Below, in pieces: positions 1-11,312 of a DNA stretch of 64,000 nt; positions within the stretch are counted from its first letter, which is position 1; each line of letters begins with the position of its first letter. The notes below the pieces were generated by a model. It saw nothing but the letters and a program-made list of their open reading frames with translations, ran no database searches and was not told the DNA's origin. The stretch covers positions 10,892,428 to 10,956,427 of the forward strand of contig CM017567.1 in the NCBI GenBank assembly GCA_007844125.1, in the 5' to 3' direction. The DNA is from Sinonovacula constricta. Taxonomy: Eukaryota > Mollusca > Bivalvia > Cardiida > Solecurtidae. A program made the position numbers and the translations under genes.

Positions 1-1045
1 TTAATCAAGCGGTTATTTATCATTGAGACATAAGGCACTTTATTTCCATTGACCTGCAATTTAACGTTCAAGCATTTAATTTACTTATGAATATAATTTG
101 AATGGAACATAAAATAGAAAAAAAAATAATTATAAAAGAATTTTTCATTTAATTTTAGATACATCTTTTTTTTCTGTAAACCTTTGAACAACAAAACAAA
201 CAAAAAAACAGAGCGACCATTTTAATTTAATGAGTTCAGAATGTTTCAGCGGTATGTGGGTGTACACATATAATGCAAAACTAATTGCTACATAGCAATC
301 TGTAAAGAAAGTAACAGCCTTCTGATTGTGTATAATATTGATATAAGCTAATCGTATCTGGATGTTTGATTTGGCATGTGTAATGTGAAACGTGTGGAAC
401 AATAATAAGTTTGAAACACGGTTGAAATGGTTTGCAAATTAACTAATTGAATAAACATGTTTACCAGGTAAGTTTTATAAATCTGTTGTTAACTCATATA
501 CCTGTTTTAATCAAGGTTTCTGTATTGTGGACGCAACCAATTTTAATCGTACTGCTACTGACATTCTTAGTTAACAGCTGCCTACACTGCATTTAATTAT
601 TTCATGTATCAACTGTATCGAAATTTCCTCCTGGTTTCATCTGAATTCCCACGTGCATTGCCAATCCCCGCATTCTGTACATCACATTTAGTGTATAGCA
701 TTTGCTTCCGATTTCCAGATTACTGCCGGATAAATTGTTCAATGACGCAGCGGCCTTTCTAGTAGATTGAAGAAACTTTCAAGCTAATCAATAAATAAAC
801 GTTTTTTTTCGTTGCAATTGTCTTGCATCTCATGATGTAAACCATCCTTTGGATAGAACAATAAACGCTTAAACGTGTTTTCAAAGGCGCCTATTATCCA
901 ATCGATTAAAACAAAATGCAGCCTTCTGTTACATAATACAAAAATATGACAAGGTCTTACGGGTATAGCAGTAAACGTTCAGTTTGGAAAAGCCACTAGA
1001 CAATGGTTCATGTAAAAGTTACACGGTCATTGAGGAACACAAAAA
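1..1045. other. Non-coding AT-rich interval
   Basis: I see no gene or recognisable element here. The longest open frame (minus strand, 145-402) has low-complexity AT-driven composition and matches no family I know. A perfect splice-donor string CAG|GTAAGT occurs at 468-476 after a short ATG frame (ATG TTT ACC AG), but nothing else around it looks like an exon. Confidence 0.6.
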
Positions 1046-1049
1046 TGTC

Positions 1050-1135
1050 AAAAACAGAGCTAGAGAATGTCAATCGGCAAAAGGACGGAGCTGCATGAAT
1101 CAGTCTACATAGCTCTAACCCCTGACTTTGAAAGA
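1050..1135 (+). repeat. Decayed family A core fragment
   Basis: The segment has the layout of the conserved family A core: a 'gtcaatcggcaaaaggac' motif corresponding to the intact 'cagtcggcaa...gac' hairpin, then 'catagctctaacccctgact', which parallels 'cagagctctaacctcgcact' in intact copies. Many substitutions separate it from young copies, so it would be an old insertion. I identified it by eye and an alignment could overturn it. Confidence 0.4.
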
Positions 1136-1139
1136 TAAT

Positions 1140-3285
1140 TTTCTTGAAACAAAACAGTCCAAGATATGACATATACTTTAAACTAAGTATTGGTATAACT
1201 ATAATAAAAATGAATAAATAAATAAATAAATAAATAAAAATGTGAACTAGAAATAAAACATTTGAGGAGGAGTGTACCAGCTTTGAATAACATGTTCATT
1301 GTTGATCAAATAAAAGTTATTAAAATTATTTTTTGTTGCGACGACTTTTTTATTTAGCCGAAGAACTGTTTGTTTTAAATTATCTAACCGCATGCATTTT
1401 AACGGATAGTTTGCTTTAGTTATACATTTCCTATATTGAAAAAGAACCTTTTTCTAAAAAAAAGCTTCATAAAAACGCATGAGCACACATGATAAAAAAT
1501 TTAAAATACGTATGACCGAACGCGATTTGCAAATGTTGCATCATTAAGGTGTGTCCAGAAGGTTTTATCAAAAAATACCTTTATTGAATAAGGTATGTAA
1601 TCTAGTATATTAGGGTAGGCGCCCAACTAAGACAATTTTATAATAAAATATATTTTTCTTCAAACACAGGACAAAACAATTGATGTGATAATAGAAATGA
1701 GACCGTTTGAATAACTTATTCAACAGTATTGTTTCTGGCAGATGTGAAACCATCTGGTATAGCGTACATACATATTGGATCAAAGCTTTTAAATAAATTT
1801 GGTGGGTAAAGTAAAGTCAACCGAGGAATGTCTCAATGAGTTGCTAGCAATTTCTGTTGTTCTCCGTTTGTGTAGATTACCTTAGTGTTTTGTAAAGTTT
1901 ATATTTAACATTAGCGTTTTCGTCTTTGCTTGTTCAGAATTTAAAATTAATTTTCACTTTATTCTCATATGATTCACTTAAGACCTTGCCATGGCCCTAG
2001 TTTGTTATATCGTAAATTTATTTAGGATAAAATACAGTGTTAAAAAGAAATATATCAATACTTTAAACATTTAGGTTTCTAATAAATGGCTTAAAACGTA
2101 TCTATCTTTCTTAAAAATGACATAACAAAGTTGGTTTCTAAACTTGTTTATATTTCTATTATGCTTACTTTTCAAGAACACAGAAGAATATTTCCGGAAA
2201 GTATTAATAATTCATATATCATTAAAGAAACAACATGAATGGTCACCTTTAGAGACATAAAATAAGACAAACCAGAAGTGAAGGTATCACTTGACACATT
2301 CCCGTACTAATGCTAAATCGCATTGACAAAAGTAACGTCACGACGGATACAGACCTCAACAAGTTAATGGCGCTTGAAAATACGTATCAGGTTAGAATAA
2401 AAACAGCTGTCTCTTTGCTCAAGTAGGAACTTAGATAATTTAGGAGAAAGCTATCCGTCATAAAGGATAAGAAATTTGTCGACAATCTGGTTTTACTTTC
2501 CTTTACATGTGTCTTTTTTGCACTCGCAAGCCTAATTGGATTTGTTTATTATAATGTAAAAGCTTTGTTTTATATCAATCTCACAAGCTTCCGCCCCTCG
2601 ACAGAGTTCGAATTAAGCTTAAAATAAACGATTAAACTTCAGTCTTTTATTTCCTTTATACATAAATGAATCGCTTACAGGAATGATTAGGATAACATGT
2701 AACATTAATGAAAATTATATAAACTTATATATAACAACAGGCCTGAATTCTTTTTCAGTAAAAGTAAATCTTTTTGAAACATGTAGGAAAACACAGAAAA
2801 CCATAAACACAACGCCCAACGGTATACAGAAGTACCAACGTAAACTATCTATTAACCAGGGAAAGGTCTGGATAAGACATGACGCTTACCTTCCAAGATG
2901 TGTTAACTGCCAGATTTGTTTCTGAATGGTATATCTCTTACCTTGTAAGAATATAACAATATTGTTTTTAATTTGGCAACATAGTCCAGGATAAAAAGAT
3001 TTCTGCATGATGCACTTAAAATGTAACATGAGTGTTTATGCAATAGACAAGGTTTACGGTACCTGACTGGTGAACATGGTTCGTTTTCTACGCATTTTGA
3101 AATCTATTTCCCAAATTTACTTGTAGATAAAACTAAACAATTCTGCGGTTTTGCTAAGTTATTCTACTGTTTTTGAAACTTATTTAAAATATTTTAAGCT
3201 ATGTGTTGTCAGTTATAAATGATATACTTCAAGACTATTTGACTATTTAACTTTGTGTGTCATTTAACATTCGAGTGAACATGCC
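1140..3285. other. Non-coding AT-rich interval
   Basis: No supported gene. A short (AATA)n tract occupies 1212-1237. An 80-codon frame at 2683-2925 has no recognisable domain and is best treated as chance. No terminal repeats, tRNA-like boxes or long inverted repeats were noticed. Confidence 0.55.
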
Positions 3286-3289
3286 AACA

Positions 3290-3392
3290 AGATGAGACAA
3301 TACTTCAAAAAGGACAATTCACTAATTTCGTCCTTGGAACAGTCTGTCTGCTTACAGAGCTCTATACGTGAACTTTTTTCTGTGTGTTCTCA
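3290..3392 (+). repeat. Decayed family A core fragment within a chance ORF
   Basis: The string 'cgtccttggaacagtctgtc' followed by 'cttacagagctctatacgtg' parallels the family A core ('ccgccttggaacggtcagtc', then 'ttttacagagctctaacctc'). A 74-codon frame (3292-3516) runs through it. Given the repeat homology I regard that frame as derived from the repeat and not as a host gene. Confidence 0.45.
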
Positions 3393-4935
3393 ACGAAAGC
3401 ACATTAAACAACTTGCAACAAATAATCCAGGTAATGGGGAATATAAAGAGCCAAATATTACTTCATATGACAAAAGATTTGACATTATTTGGAAAAAAAA
3501 TACTCTTTGTATTTAATGTATAATTACTGATATTTTACAATCTACGAAATAATATCATGTCAAAGAAATAATAAAATTGGAGATGACAAAAACATCAGTC
3601 TCATAGAAGTAATTGTTTTAACTGGAATTAACCATTTTGTAAATACAAGCATGTTATTAATGTATGTAATTTGGTTTTTAAAAAATAAACAGTCTTTCCC
3701 GATTGGCTTTCACCAATGTAGGTCTTATACGAAACACTCGACAGTTATGTTCGAAGTGTATCACACTAATTAAACGATGTGTCTTCACCAGCCATGAATT
3801 TCGAAAATTTATTCTTGAAGGCACATCTGAAGTAATATTTGGCGAAGCCCATCTGCTGCCATATAATGTATCAAGGAAGAAAGAAGAAAGGAGTGAGAAT
3901 TTAAGGTGCACTACAAATGAGGGATCAAACACACACCAAGAGCGAGATTTATAGAGCACTCAAAATAAAGCTCGAATAAAAGAGAAGTATTGCGTCACGT
4001 ACGCGTAGACCAGCATATAAGTCTAACTATGTTTAAGGAAGGAATATAAGAGGCAATCTACAACAAAGCCTTAAATACATATTGAGTATACGACATCTTG
4101 GACCAAAATTTATTTTCTCAAATAACAAAAAAGTCTCTGTTACCTGAAAATGTCCTGCTGTTCTCTGATGTCCTAGATCTGTGTGAACAGTCAAACATAA
4201 ATCACCCCTTGTACATGTGTAATTGCAACCAGATTTTTTCTATTCGGTCCACGCTGCAGAGATAGCTATTTTTAAATTGGGAAACCCATGTGACCACTTA
4301 CTTTTAAGAGCACATTATATTGTCATCCGAGTAATTAGATCTACTGTCGATATCTATTTTTAGCAGAGACCACTATCGAGATTTATACAGAATACATATT
4401 CAGAGTGATGTTTTCGCGATTAGTTCTGTCCAAGAATTCAGTAAGTGTTCAAAATCGTATTTATTAAGATTAAAATATGGATTAAACCATAATTATGCCA
4501 AATTCTCCAAATCATGTTATGTGTTTGATATAGGCAAACTGTCTGATACCGCTTTTAAACATTCTTTTAACAAACAGGACGGCGGTCTTCACAAGCTTTC
4601 TTACACTTAGTCTACCGCGTTAACCTCTCTCCCTTAAGCTTCGTCCCCAATAATTAAAGAGCTGCTGAAATTATGTGTGGACTCAAGCTCCAGGCTCAAG
4701 TCAGTTGCGATTGTTTGTTATATCTTCTCAGAAAATGGACAAAGGTTTAAAGTAATGTTAAATATAAACTGTTAGAAACTTTCTATATTCTGGGATTATT
4801 AAACTCATAAGGAAGTAAAAATTTAAAAAAAAAATAAACATTAATGAAACTTTAAAACACCTTACCACTACTTATCTGTCAGCATACTGATAGATAGTAT
4901 ATGTAGTTTTGTTAATTGATAGATTTTGTTTCAAA
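3393..4935. other. Non-coding interval
   Basis: Two overlapping opposite-strand frames at 3678-3959 mirror each other, which indicates a local lack of stop codons more than coding. Nothing else is recognisable. Confidence 0.5.
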
Positions 4936-5058
4936 CATGCAACTACTTTGTGCAACAAAACAAGGATTGTGGAAAACTCTGGAATATATTATTTTTATAT
5001 GTATATATATTCCAGAGTTTTCCACAATCCTTGTTTTGTTGCACAAAGTAGTTGTATG
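4936..5058. repeat. Long near-perfect palindrome (54-bp arms)
   Basis: The left arm 4936-4989 and right arm 5005-5058 are reverse complements with one mismatch by my reading (C at 4940 opposite T at 5054 where a C:G pair is expected). The spacer is about 15 bp and AT-rich. The transcribed strand would fold into a stable hairpin of about 54 bp. No terminal repeats or duplicated target site were recognised outside it, so it could be a fold-back element, a template-switch product or a hairpin RNA locus. Confidence 0.9.
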
Positions 5059-5421
5059 TTGTTTTTTTCAAAATTCAATGAAACAATTTGCAAGTACACA
5101 TTAACATTTTGTCTAAACACAACTCAGTCAACACACCTCAAACGAATAGTTAATAAAGTATTCATTATTTAAAATTATATGGCAGTACAAGATAAAGAAA
5201 GTAGTACTAATATGTTGGTGAGCTATATTAGCAATTAGGACAAAATTACAGGCGCATTCTTGAGTTTTTAGATAAGCATATAGAAAATTTTGAAAAGATA
5301 AGTTCGAGCAGATACGTGACAAGAAGGAGCAGACTTTGTTTATTTAACGTGCTTTTTAGGAATACTTTTAGAGTCCTTTGGAGTTTCTTAGACTTTTCTA
5401 TCAAATCGTGCCCAATAAAGT
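5059..5421. other. Non-coding interval left of the A array
   Basis: Contains only short frames (for example minus strand 5128-5322) without recognisable motifs. It ends at 'cccaataaag', the flank directly abutting the first family A unit. Confidence 0.5.
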
Positions 5422-6907
5422 AAGAATATATGACAAAGTCCTATGAGTATTGCAACATATACCAAACTCCGAAAAGGCACAGAACAAAGGTATTTCACAT
5501 ACATGCCAAGCGAAAAGTAAGAACAAGTTTGTGATGAGTCATTTAAGGAAAAGAGCAAACCCGACAGTTACCGCCTTGGAACGGTCAGTCGGCAATATGG
5601 ACCGACTGGGGTGCTTAAACCGGTTTTACAGAGCTCTAACCTCGCACTTCCTGACGAGTTTCTCAAATGCAAGCAAAGAAAAGAAAAACGATCGATTTGA
5701 AAACAAAATGTCCATGCGCTTATATTTTCTATACGTTATGACGAAAGTAGTGACGTCATCGAAAAATAATGTCCACATAGTGTTCAGAAAAGGAATATGG
5801 TATTATTTCGATTTGAAAAACAACACAAAAATGGTTGACCACAATTAAAATTAACTTTCTGAAAAATGAACAAACATGACCAGAAACGAATAAATGGTTG
5901 TAGCATCCTGTTCATGTGAAGATTGAATTGAAGAACCAAAGTTCAATGTCCATCAAAGAAAATACACGTAACAATCCTTATAGGATGAATTAAATGACAA
6001 CATAGATTACATGCACGGGGAGATTTTTTACGACCGCCACACTGCACAAGTAACATTGCTGTGATCATGAATAAGAATATATGACAAAGTCCTATGAGTA
6101 TTGCAACATATACCAAACTCCGAAAAGGCACAGAACAAAGGTATTTCACATACATGCCAAGCGAAAAGTAAGAACAAGTTTGTGATGAGTCATTTAAGGA
6201 AAAGAGCAAACCCGACAGTTACCGCCTTGGAACGGTCAGTCGGCAATATGGACCGACTGGGGTGCTTAAACCGGTTTTACAGAGCTCTAACCTCGCACTT
6301 CCTGACGAGTTTCTCAAATGCAAGCAAAGAAAAGAAAAACGATCGATTTGAAAACAAAATGTCCATGCGCTTATATTTTCTATACGTTATGACGAAAGTA
6401 GTGACGTCATCGAAAAATAATGTCCACATAGTGTTCAGAAAAGGAATATGGTATTATTTCGATTTGAAAAACAACACAAAAATGGTTGACCACAATTAAA
6501 ATTAACTTTCTGAAAAATGAACAAACATGACCAGAAACGAATAAATGGTTGTAGCATCCTGTTCATGTGAAGATGGAATTGAAGAACCAAAGTTCAATGT
6601 CCATCAAAGAAAATACACGTAACAATCCTTATAGGATGAATTAAATGACAACATAGATTACATGCACGGGGAGATTTTTTACGACCGCCACACTGCACAA
6701 GTAACATTGCTGTGATCATGAATAAGAATATATGACAAAGTCCTATGAGTATTGCAACATATACCAAACTCCGAAAAGGCACAGAACAAAGGTATTTCAC
6801 ATACATGCCAAGCGAAAAGTAAGAACAAGTTTGTGATGAGTCATTTAAGGAAAAGAGCAAACCCGACAGTTACCGCCTTGGAACGGTCAGTCGGCAATAT
6901 GGACCGA
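5422..6907 (-). mobile_element. Family A tandem array, 2.3 units of 651 bp
   Basis: Units start at 5422, 6073 and 6724, exactly 651 bp apart. Units 1 and 2 differ by a single base that I can find (T at 5926, G at 6577). Unit 3 breaks off at 6907, in the hairpin after 'ggaccga'. Each unit holds the conserved core with the hairpin (arms CAGTCGG and CCGACTG), the palindromes AAACCGGTTT and GAGCTC, and a TGACGTCA site (5751, 6402). A 132-codon frame repeats at 5450 and 6101. The minus strand is proposed as sense, because the 5422 end is constant between copies and the other end is variable. The near-identity implies recent duplication or recent insertion as an array. Confidence 0.9.
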
Positions 6908-7269
6908 TTGAGCTTTCTACATTGCGATTTACGTAAGTTTAGACAGTTTGTATCACATGCAATTTTCAAATAAGTCCTCTGCCATTTTTTATTCTTATAG
7001 GACCTTCTTACTTACACACTCTTCAATATACTTGATTTTTTGTTTCCTTGGTTTTGATGTATTCGTTTTCAATGGGCATTATTATCTCCTGGTGTTTAGA
7101 TGTATCATGCGTGTTTGAGTGCCTTATTAGTGATTTTTGGCATATGGGGTCGCATCGAGTATAATACCAATGTTTTTCATTAGTTACAAACTATTAAGAC
7201 ACCGAGTCATTTTGGCTTGTATACTCTTTACACATTTTAAATGTTCATTGTTTTTACTTTTTGTTAACT
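6908..7269. other. Unassigned spacer between repeats
   Basis: Sequence between the broken third A unit and the decayed B copy. It is AT- and T-rich on the plus strand and shows no recognisable coding or element features. Confidence 0.5.
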
Positions 7270-7453
7270 AGTTTTATTTGTTCTTTGCGTTATTCCCGCT
7301 ATGGATGTTAACTGTTACTTAAGTTATGTTAACGGGATATTTTACTTATACGCTGTTTGTTTCCGAGAAAACAGTTAGAAAGTAATACGTTGGAGCAAAC
7401 CGATGGTTTATGCTCATTAGTCGTTCTGTCAACTGACTGTTCTAGGACGTTAA
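7270..7453 (-). repeat. Decayed family B fragment, interrupted by family A
   Basis: The order of motifs matches the reverse complement of family B: 'cgctgtttgtttccgagaaa', then 'gttggagcaaacc', then 'gtcaactgactgttctagga', then 'gttaact'. In the cleaner copy at 32988-33306 the same order appears. Sequence after the A copy (about 8110-8170, 'tttgtctctaacgttt...aaacctttgtcta') resembles the next part of B, so A probably inserted into this older B copy. Confidence 0.5.
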
Positions 7454-8092
7454 CTTTGTCTTATATATTCTTATTCATGATCACAACAATGTTACTTGTG
7501 CAGTGTGGCGGTCGTAAAAAGTCTTCCCGTGCATGTTATCTATGTTGTCATTTAATTCATCCTAAGTGGATTGTTAGGTGTATTTCTTTTGATGGACATT
7601 GGTTCCTCAATTCCATCTGCGCATGAACAGGATGATACAAACCATTTACTCTTCTCTGGTCATTTTTCTTTCTTGATTCGAAAAGTTTATTTCTTTTACT
7701 ATTAACGTTTTCTTTAGGTTTTCTTATCGAAATAATACCTTTCTCTCTTCTAAACACTATGTGGACATTATTATTCAATGACGTCACTGCTTTCGTCATA
7801 ACTTGTCAAACAAAACGTCAGCGCTTGGACACTTATTCAAATGGATCAGCTTTCTTATCATTGCTTACATTCGAGAAACCTATCAGGAAGGTCGAGGTTA
7901 GAGCTCTGTAAAACCTGTTTAAGCACCCCAGTCGGTCCATATTGCCGACTGACCGTTCCAATGCGGTAACTGTCGGGTTTGCTCTTATTGTTAAATGACT
8001 CATCACAGATTTGTTCTCCCATTTACATTTGGCGTGCATGTGGATACCTTGGTCCTGTCAGAGTCTTTTTAATTTTTGTATATATTGCAAAG
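7454..8092 (+). mobile_element. Family A copy in inverse orientation
   Basis: This is the reverse complement of the 651-bp unit from 'ttatatattcttattcatga' to 'tttttgtatatattgcaa'. It carries the CRE-like TGACGTCA (7779-7786), the core hairpin and the 'gtgatcatgaataagaatat' junction sequence, so it includes the start of a neighbouring unit. About 35 bp of the usual constant end is missing. Frames in it (7357-7626, 7557-7799, 7833-8039) belong to the repeat. The sense strand is plus here by the convention used for the array. Confidence 0.85.
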
Positions 8093-8170
8093 TGTGTCAC
8101 GTTTTGCTTGCCTCATTGATTTTGTCTCTAACGTTTTATTGGCATATGTAAACCTTTGTCTAACGTAGTT

Positions 8171-11124
8171 TCGTAAACGGTTTTATTGTTTAAGTGAAGT
8201 TTTGCTTAAGTTTTTTAGTAGTTGCCTAAGTAGTTTAATATAAGCGTTGAGCAAAATGTTAAACATATTTCGCTGGAAGTGTTTTAAGGGTAAGTCCTTT
8301 CAAATGGTTACAAATGTGTTGATCATAAACAACATGCGGTAATTCATGCCTTTAAGTTTATATGCACATTTTAACACCTTTTAGGCAATATTTACTCATA
8401 AGTACAATGTGATCTTTTAAAAGTGATGCTTATGTTATTAATAAAATTATACATGAGATCGATATTCATTCTTAAAGCTCGGGAATGGTATACCTTTACA
8501 AAAATGGCATTAAATAGTACGGCTGACAATACTATTGGACTATACGTAACTTTCAGAAAAAGAATCGTTACAACGTAGTAACATAACATATGTAAACATG
8601 CGTATGTCAAGAGGTATGCTATTTTGGACAACGACAACATGATCTTGGTGTCGGAAGTATAATTTTAACTCGAAAAGTGAAAGGTGGGTACGTGACACAA
8701 TTCTCTTACATGTATATATATATTTCGTAGTGCGGACTTTATCCACCATCTTTCCATCGCCCTAATTTAAAAAAAGTGATATTATATTTTTGATGTATTA
8801 AAGCTATAATGGTATTTATTATAACTCAACCCCTTAAGTCAAAAATGAAAGAGACATTATATATTTCGTGTGCTATTTACCAGACAAACAATGCATACCA
8901 TTGGGTGTCAGGTTACGATTCACACAATTTAAAATTGCAATGTAAAATATTCAAAAGAAATTGTTTTTACTTTTTGAGGTTAAGCTCTGTCTCTCTTTCT
9001 CCATCTGTTTCTCTATTTCCCATCTCCTCCATTTCTATTTCTCTTCAATCTACGTCTTACCTTGTTACTCAACAAGCTGCTACCTTTTTCCAAACTTAAA
9101 TGTTAATTTCACCATGTGTTATGAACCATTATAAAAATAAAAGAACCTTGTAAATAAATGTAAAGTTGTCATGGGCAGCATTGATTTTTACATCCGAGCA
9201 AAGATTTTGATCACAACGTTTACATCTGAACACCTCTTTGCAATTATGAAAAACAAACAACACAGACTAAATATTTAAAGCATTGTTATCGCTGCCGACG
9301 GTTTTTTTTCCCTGAAAATGGGAAATAAATGCAAAGCTAAACTGTCCATAAGAATAAAACATCAAATTTTATTGGATAATATTTTGTTATGAAAATATCG
9401 TTGATTAAAAAGAACATAATTATATGTTCGATTAGTGTACCGTACCCACATGTATGGAACCTTAATAAAACTGTAATACTTAGCAAAGATGTATGATTAA
9501 ACAATTTTAAATCCTTTAGCTATAGGATAATCTGGTCAGAAATGTTCAAAAAGTTAAATACCATTAATCTTGGTGTATTATGTTCACTACATTATCCATT
9601 AAGTGTAGGAAATTGAAATAAAGATTTCAAAAATTATATATACCATTTTAAACATTTAGATTTACATGTATCTAGAAGACCAGCCATGAAAGTATATGTT
9701 CTTCAAGAGTGTTCCCGAAACTAAAATTGATGCAAAGAGGTTAACCTCATTATAAAAATGTTTAAAATGAGAAAAAAATGAACCTTTTAGTTTAAAGTTG
9801 TAGAAGAAATCAACATGAATGTACTTTCTCTTTCTACCAACATAAGGCGGCTTTAAATAAGTATCATTAAAAACAAATGTGTGTTTCTGCGTAAACTTTG
9901 TTCATATATTAAGTACGAGCTGCAAGAAAACTGTTAAATACTGCCTCTTGTCCTCGTGATATTGGAATCAGCTCTTTCAAATTATTTTCTAATGAGTTTT
10001 GAAAAATCTTATTAATATTTTCAGTATTGAACTGATTTCGCACGACGAAAATGTCTATGGGTATTTTCAAAATCAAGTAGTTTGAATTACAAATAGAAAT
10101 GTGTTCGCCGTGGGTCTATATATTACTTTTACAATGACTGTATGACAATGATTCCCAGCTTCCAAAGCTGTCGCCACCTTGTGTTTCTTTAAATACAACA
10201 ATCTCTTATCACTCCTGTTCATTGTTTTATTTGTGACCAATGTCAGAGACAAAATGCACGGTTAGTTTAACGCATTGAAGCTGCTGATTTACGCATTCAT
10301 ATTAGTTTAAGTTTGTTGTCGATCATTCAATTTTTAAACTTGATATTGGCATTTGAAATGCATATTCTTTCAATAAACAGTCAAATTAAAAGTCAAAGGT
10401 TTTTGTGGACTCTGAATCCGTTCATTTTAACGAATAGAAATGGTAACAATGTCCAGTGGTCTGGCACAATCGCGAAATATATACAGGCTATATTTGCTTA
10501 AAAAAACAAAAATGTCAATATCATTGTCATAACAACCTGTAAATAATAATGATATACAATGAAATAATTATATAAATTCAGTCTGTTTGTTTTCAGTTTT
10601 ATACAAATACAAATATCGTACAGCTTATTTAAAATAACTTTAAATTAAGTACTTTTACAATAGTTCGACAGTAAGAAATTTTAACAGTGTAGGAAACTTC
10701 GTATATTTTCATCGTAATTTTCATTCGTAAATGAAAAATGAAAAGATTTTACAACACAATAAAAATCACGTTTTTCGGGAATGCAAGTATATGTAAAAAG
10801 TAGATGAAGATGCAAATTCTTTATAGCCGAATCAGAAACACCAAATTATGCTGCTGTATCTACCATTTTAAAAACAAAATAATATAACTTGAATAGGTTA
10901 CAATTTATAAGACTTTTGTTATTGTTCAGTACATAGTGTAATATTTAAAAATATTTAGTTTTTGTTTGTATGTTAGGTGCTTATGAACGTTATCTCATTA
11001 TAGTTTGAATGTTTCTTAGTTACATGACTTTATTCTAATGTGTTCTATGGAGAACAGATGTTGAAATAACATAAAGAATATCGTGATAATCAAATTCCAT
11101 AAAGGATCTAACATACCACCACTG
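8171..11124. other. Non-coding interval
   Basis: No supported gene. It contains a CT-rich tract (about 8988-9060) that produces a serine-rich frame (8809-9099), and short AT-driven frames at 8392-8749 and 10313-10501. No repeats other than simple sequence were recognised. Confidence 0.5.
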
Positions 11125-11184
<60 letters not shown>

Positions 11185-11203
11185 TTACTACTACTACTAT
11201 TAT

Positions 11204-11235
<32 letters not shown>

Positions 11236-11312
11236 GTACTAGTAGTAGTAGTTGTAGTAGTAGTAGTAGTAGTAGTAATAATATTATTATCATTATCATC
11301 ATCATCATCATT
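11125..11312. repeat. (CTA)n microsatellite that switches to (TAG)n and (ATC)n
   Basis: About 110 bp of CTA triplets, with a few ATT interruptions, reverses around 11230-11240 ('tactagtactagta') into TAG triplets, then ATT and ATC triplets. Because TAG is the reverse complement of CTA, the two halves can pair into a hairpin. The poly-leucine and poly-valine frames here are artefacts of the triplet. Confidence 0.95.

Noticed and set aside
5640..5670. Hammerhead ribozyme core (CTGACGAG) in family A, as in retrozymes and Penelope-like elements
   Set aside because: CTGANGA is present at 5651 but the partner GAAA and a GTC cleavage site in a foldable arrangement are not, and other copies read CTGAAGA or CTGATAG. 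A second string (GATGAG...CGAAAA near 5535) also lacks the complete core.
5450..6860. 132- and 88-codon frames as host genes
   Set aside because: They repeat exactly with the 651-bp unit and lie on both strands of a mobile repeat. No protein family is recognised.
5422..6907. CRISPR-like or prokaryotic tandem repeat array
   Set aside because: The unit is 651 bp with no spacers, in a eukaryotic repeat-rich context.
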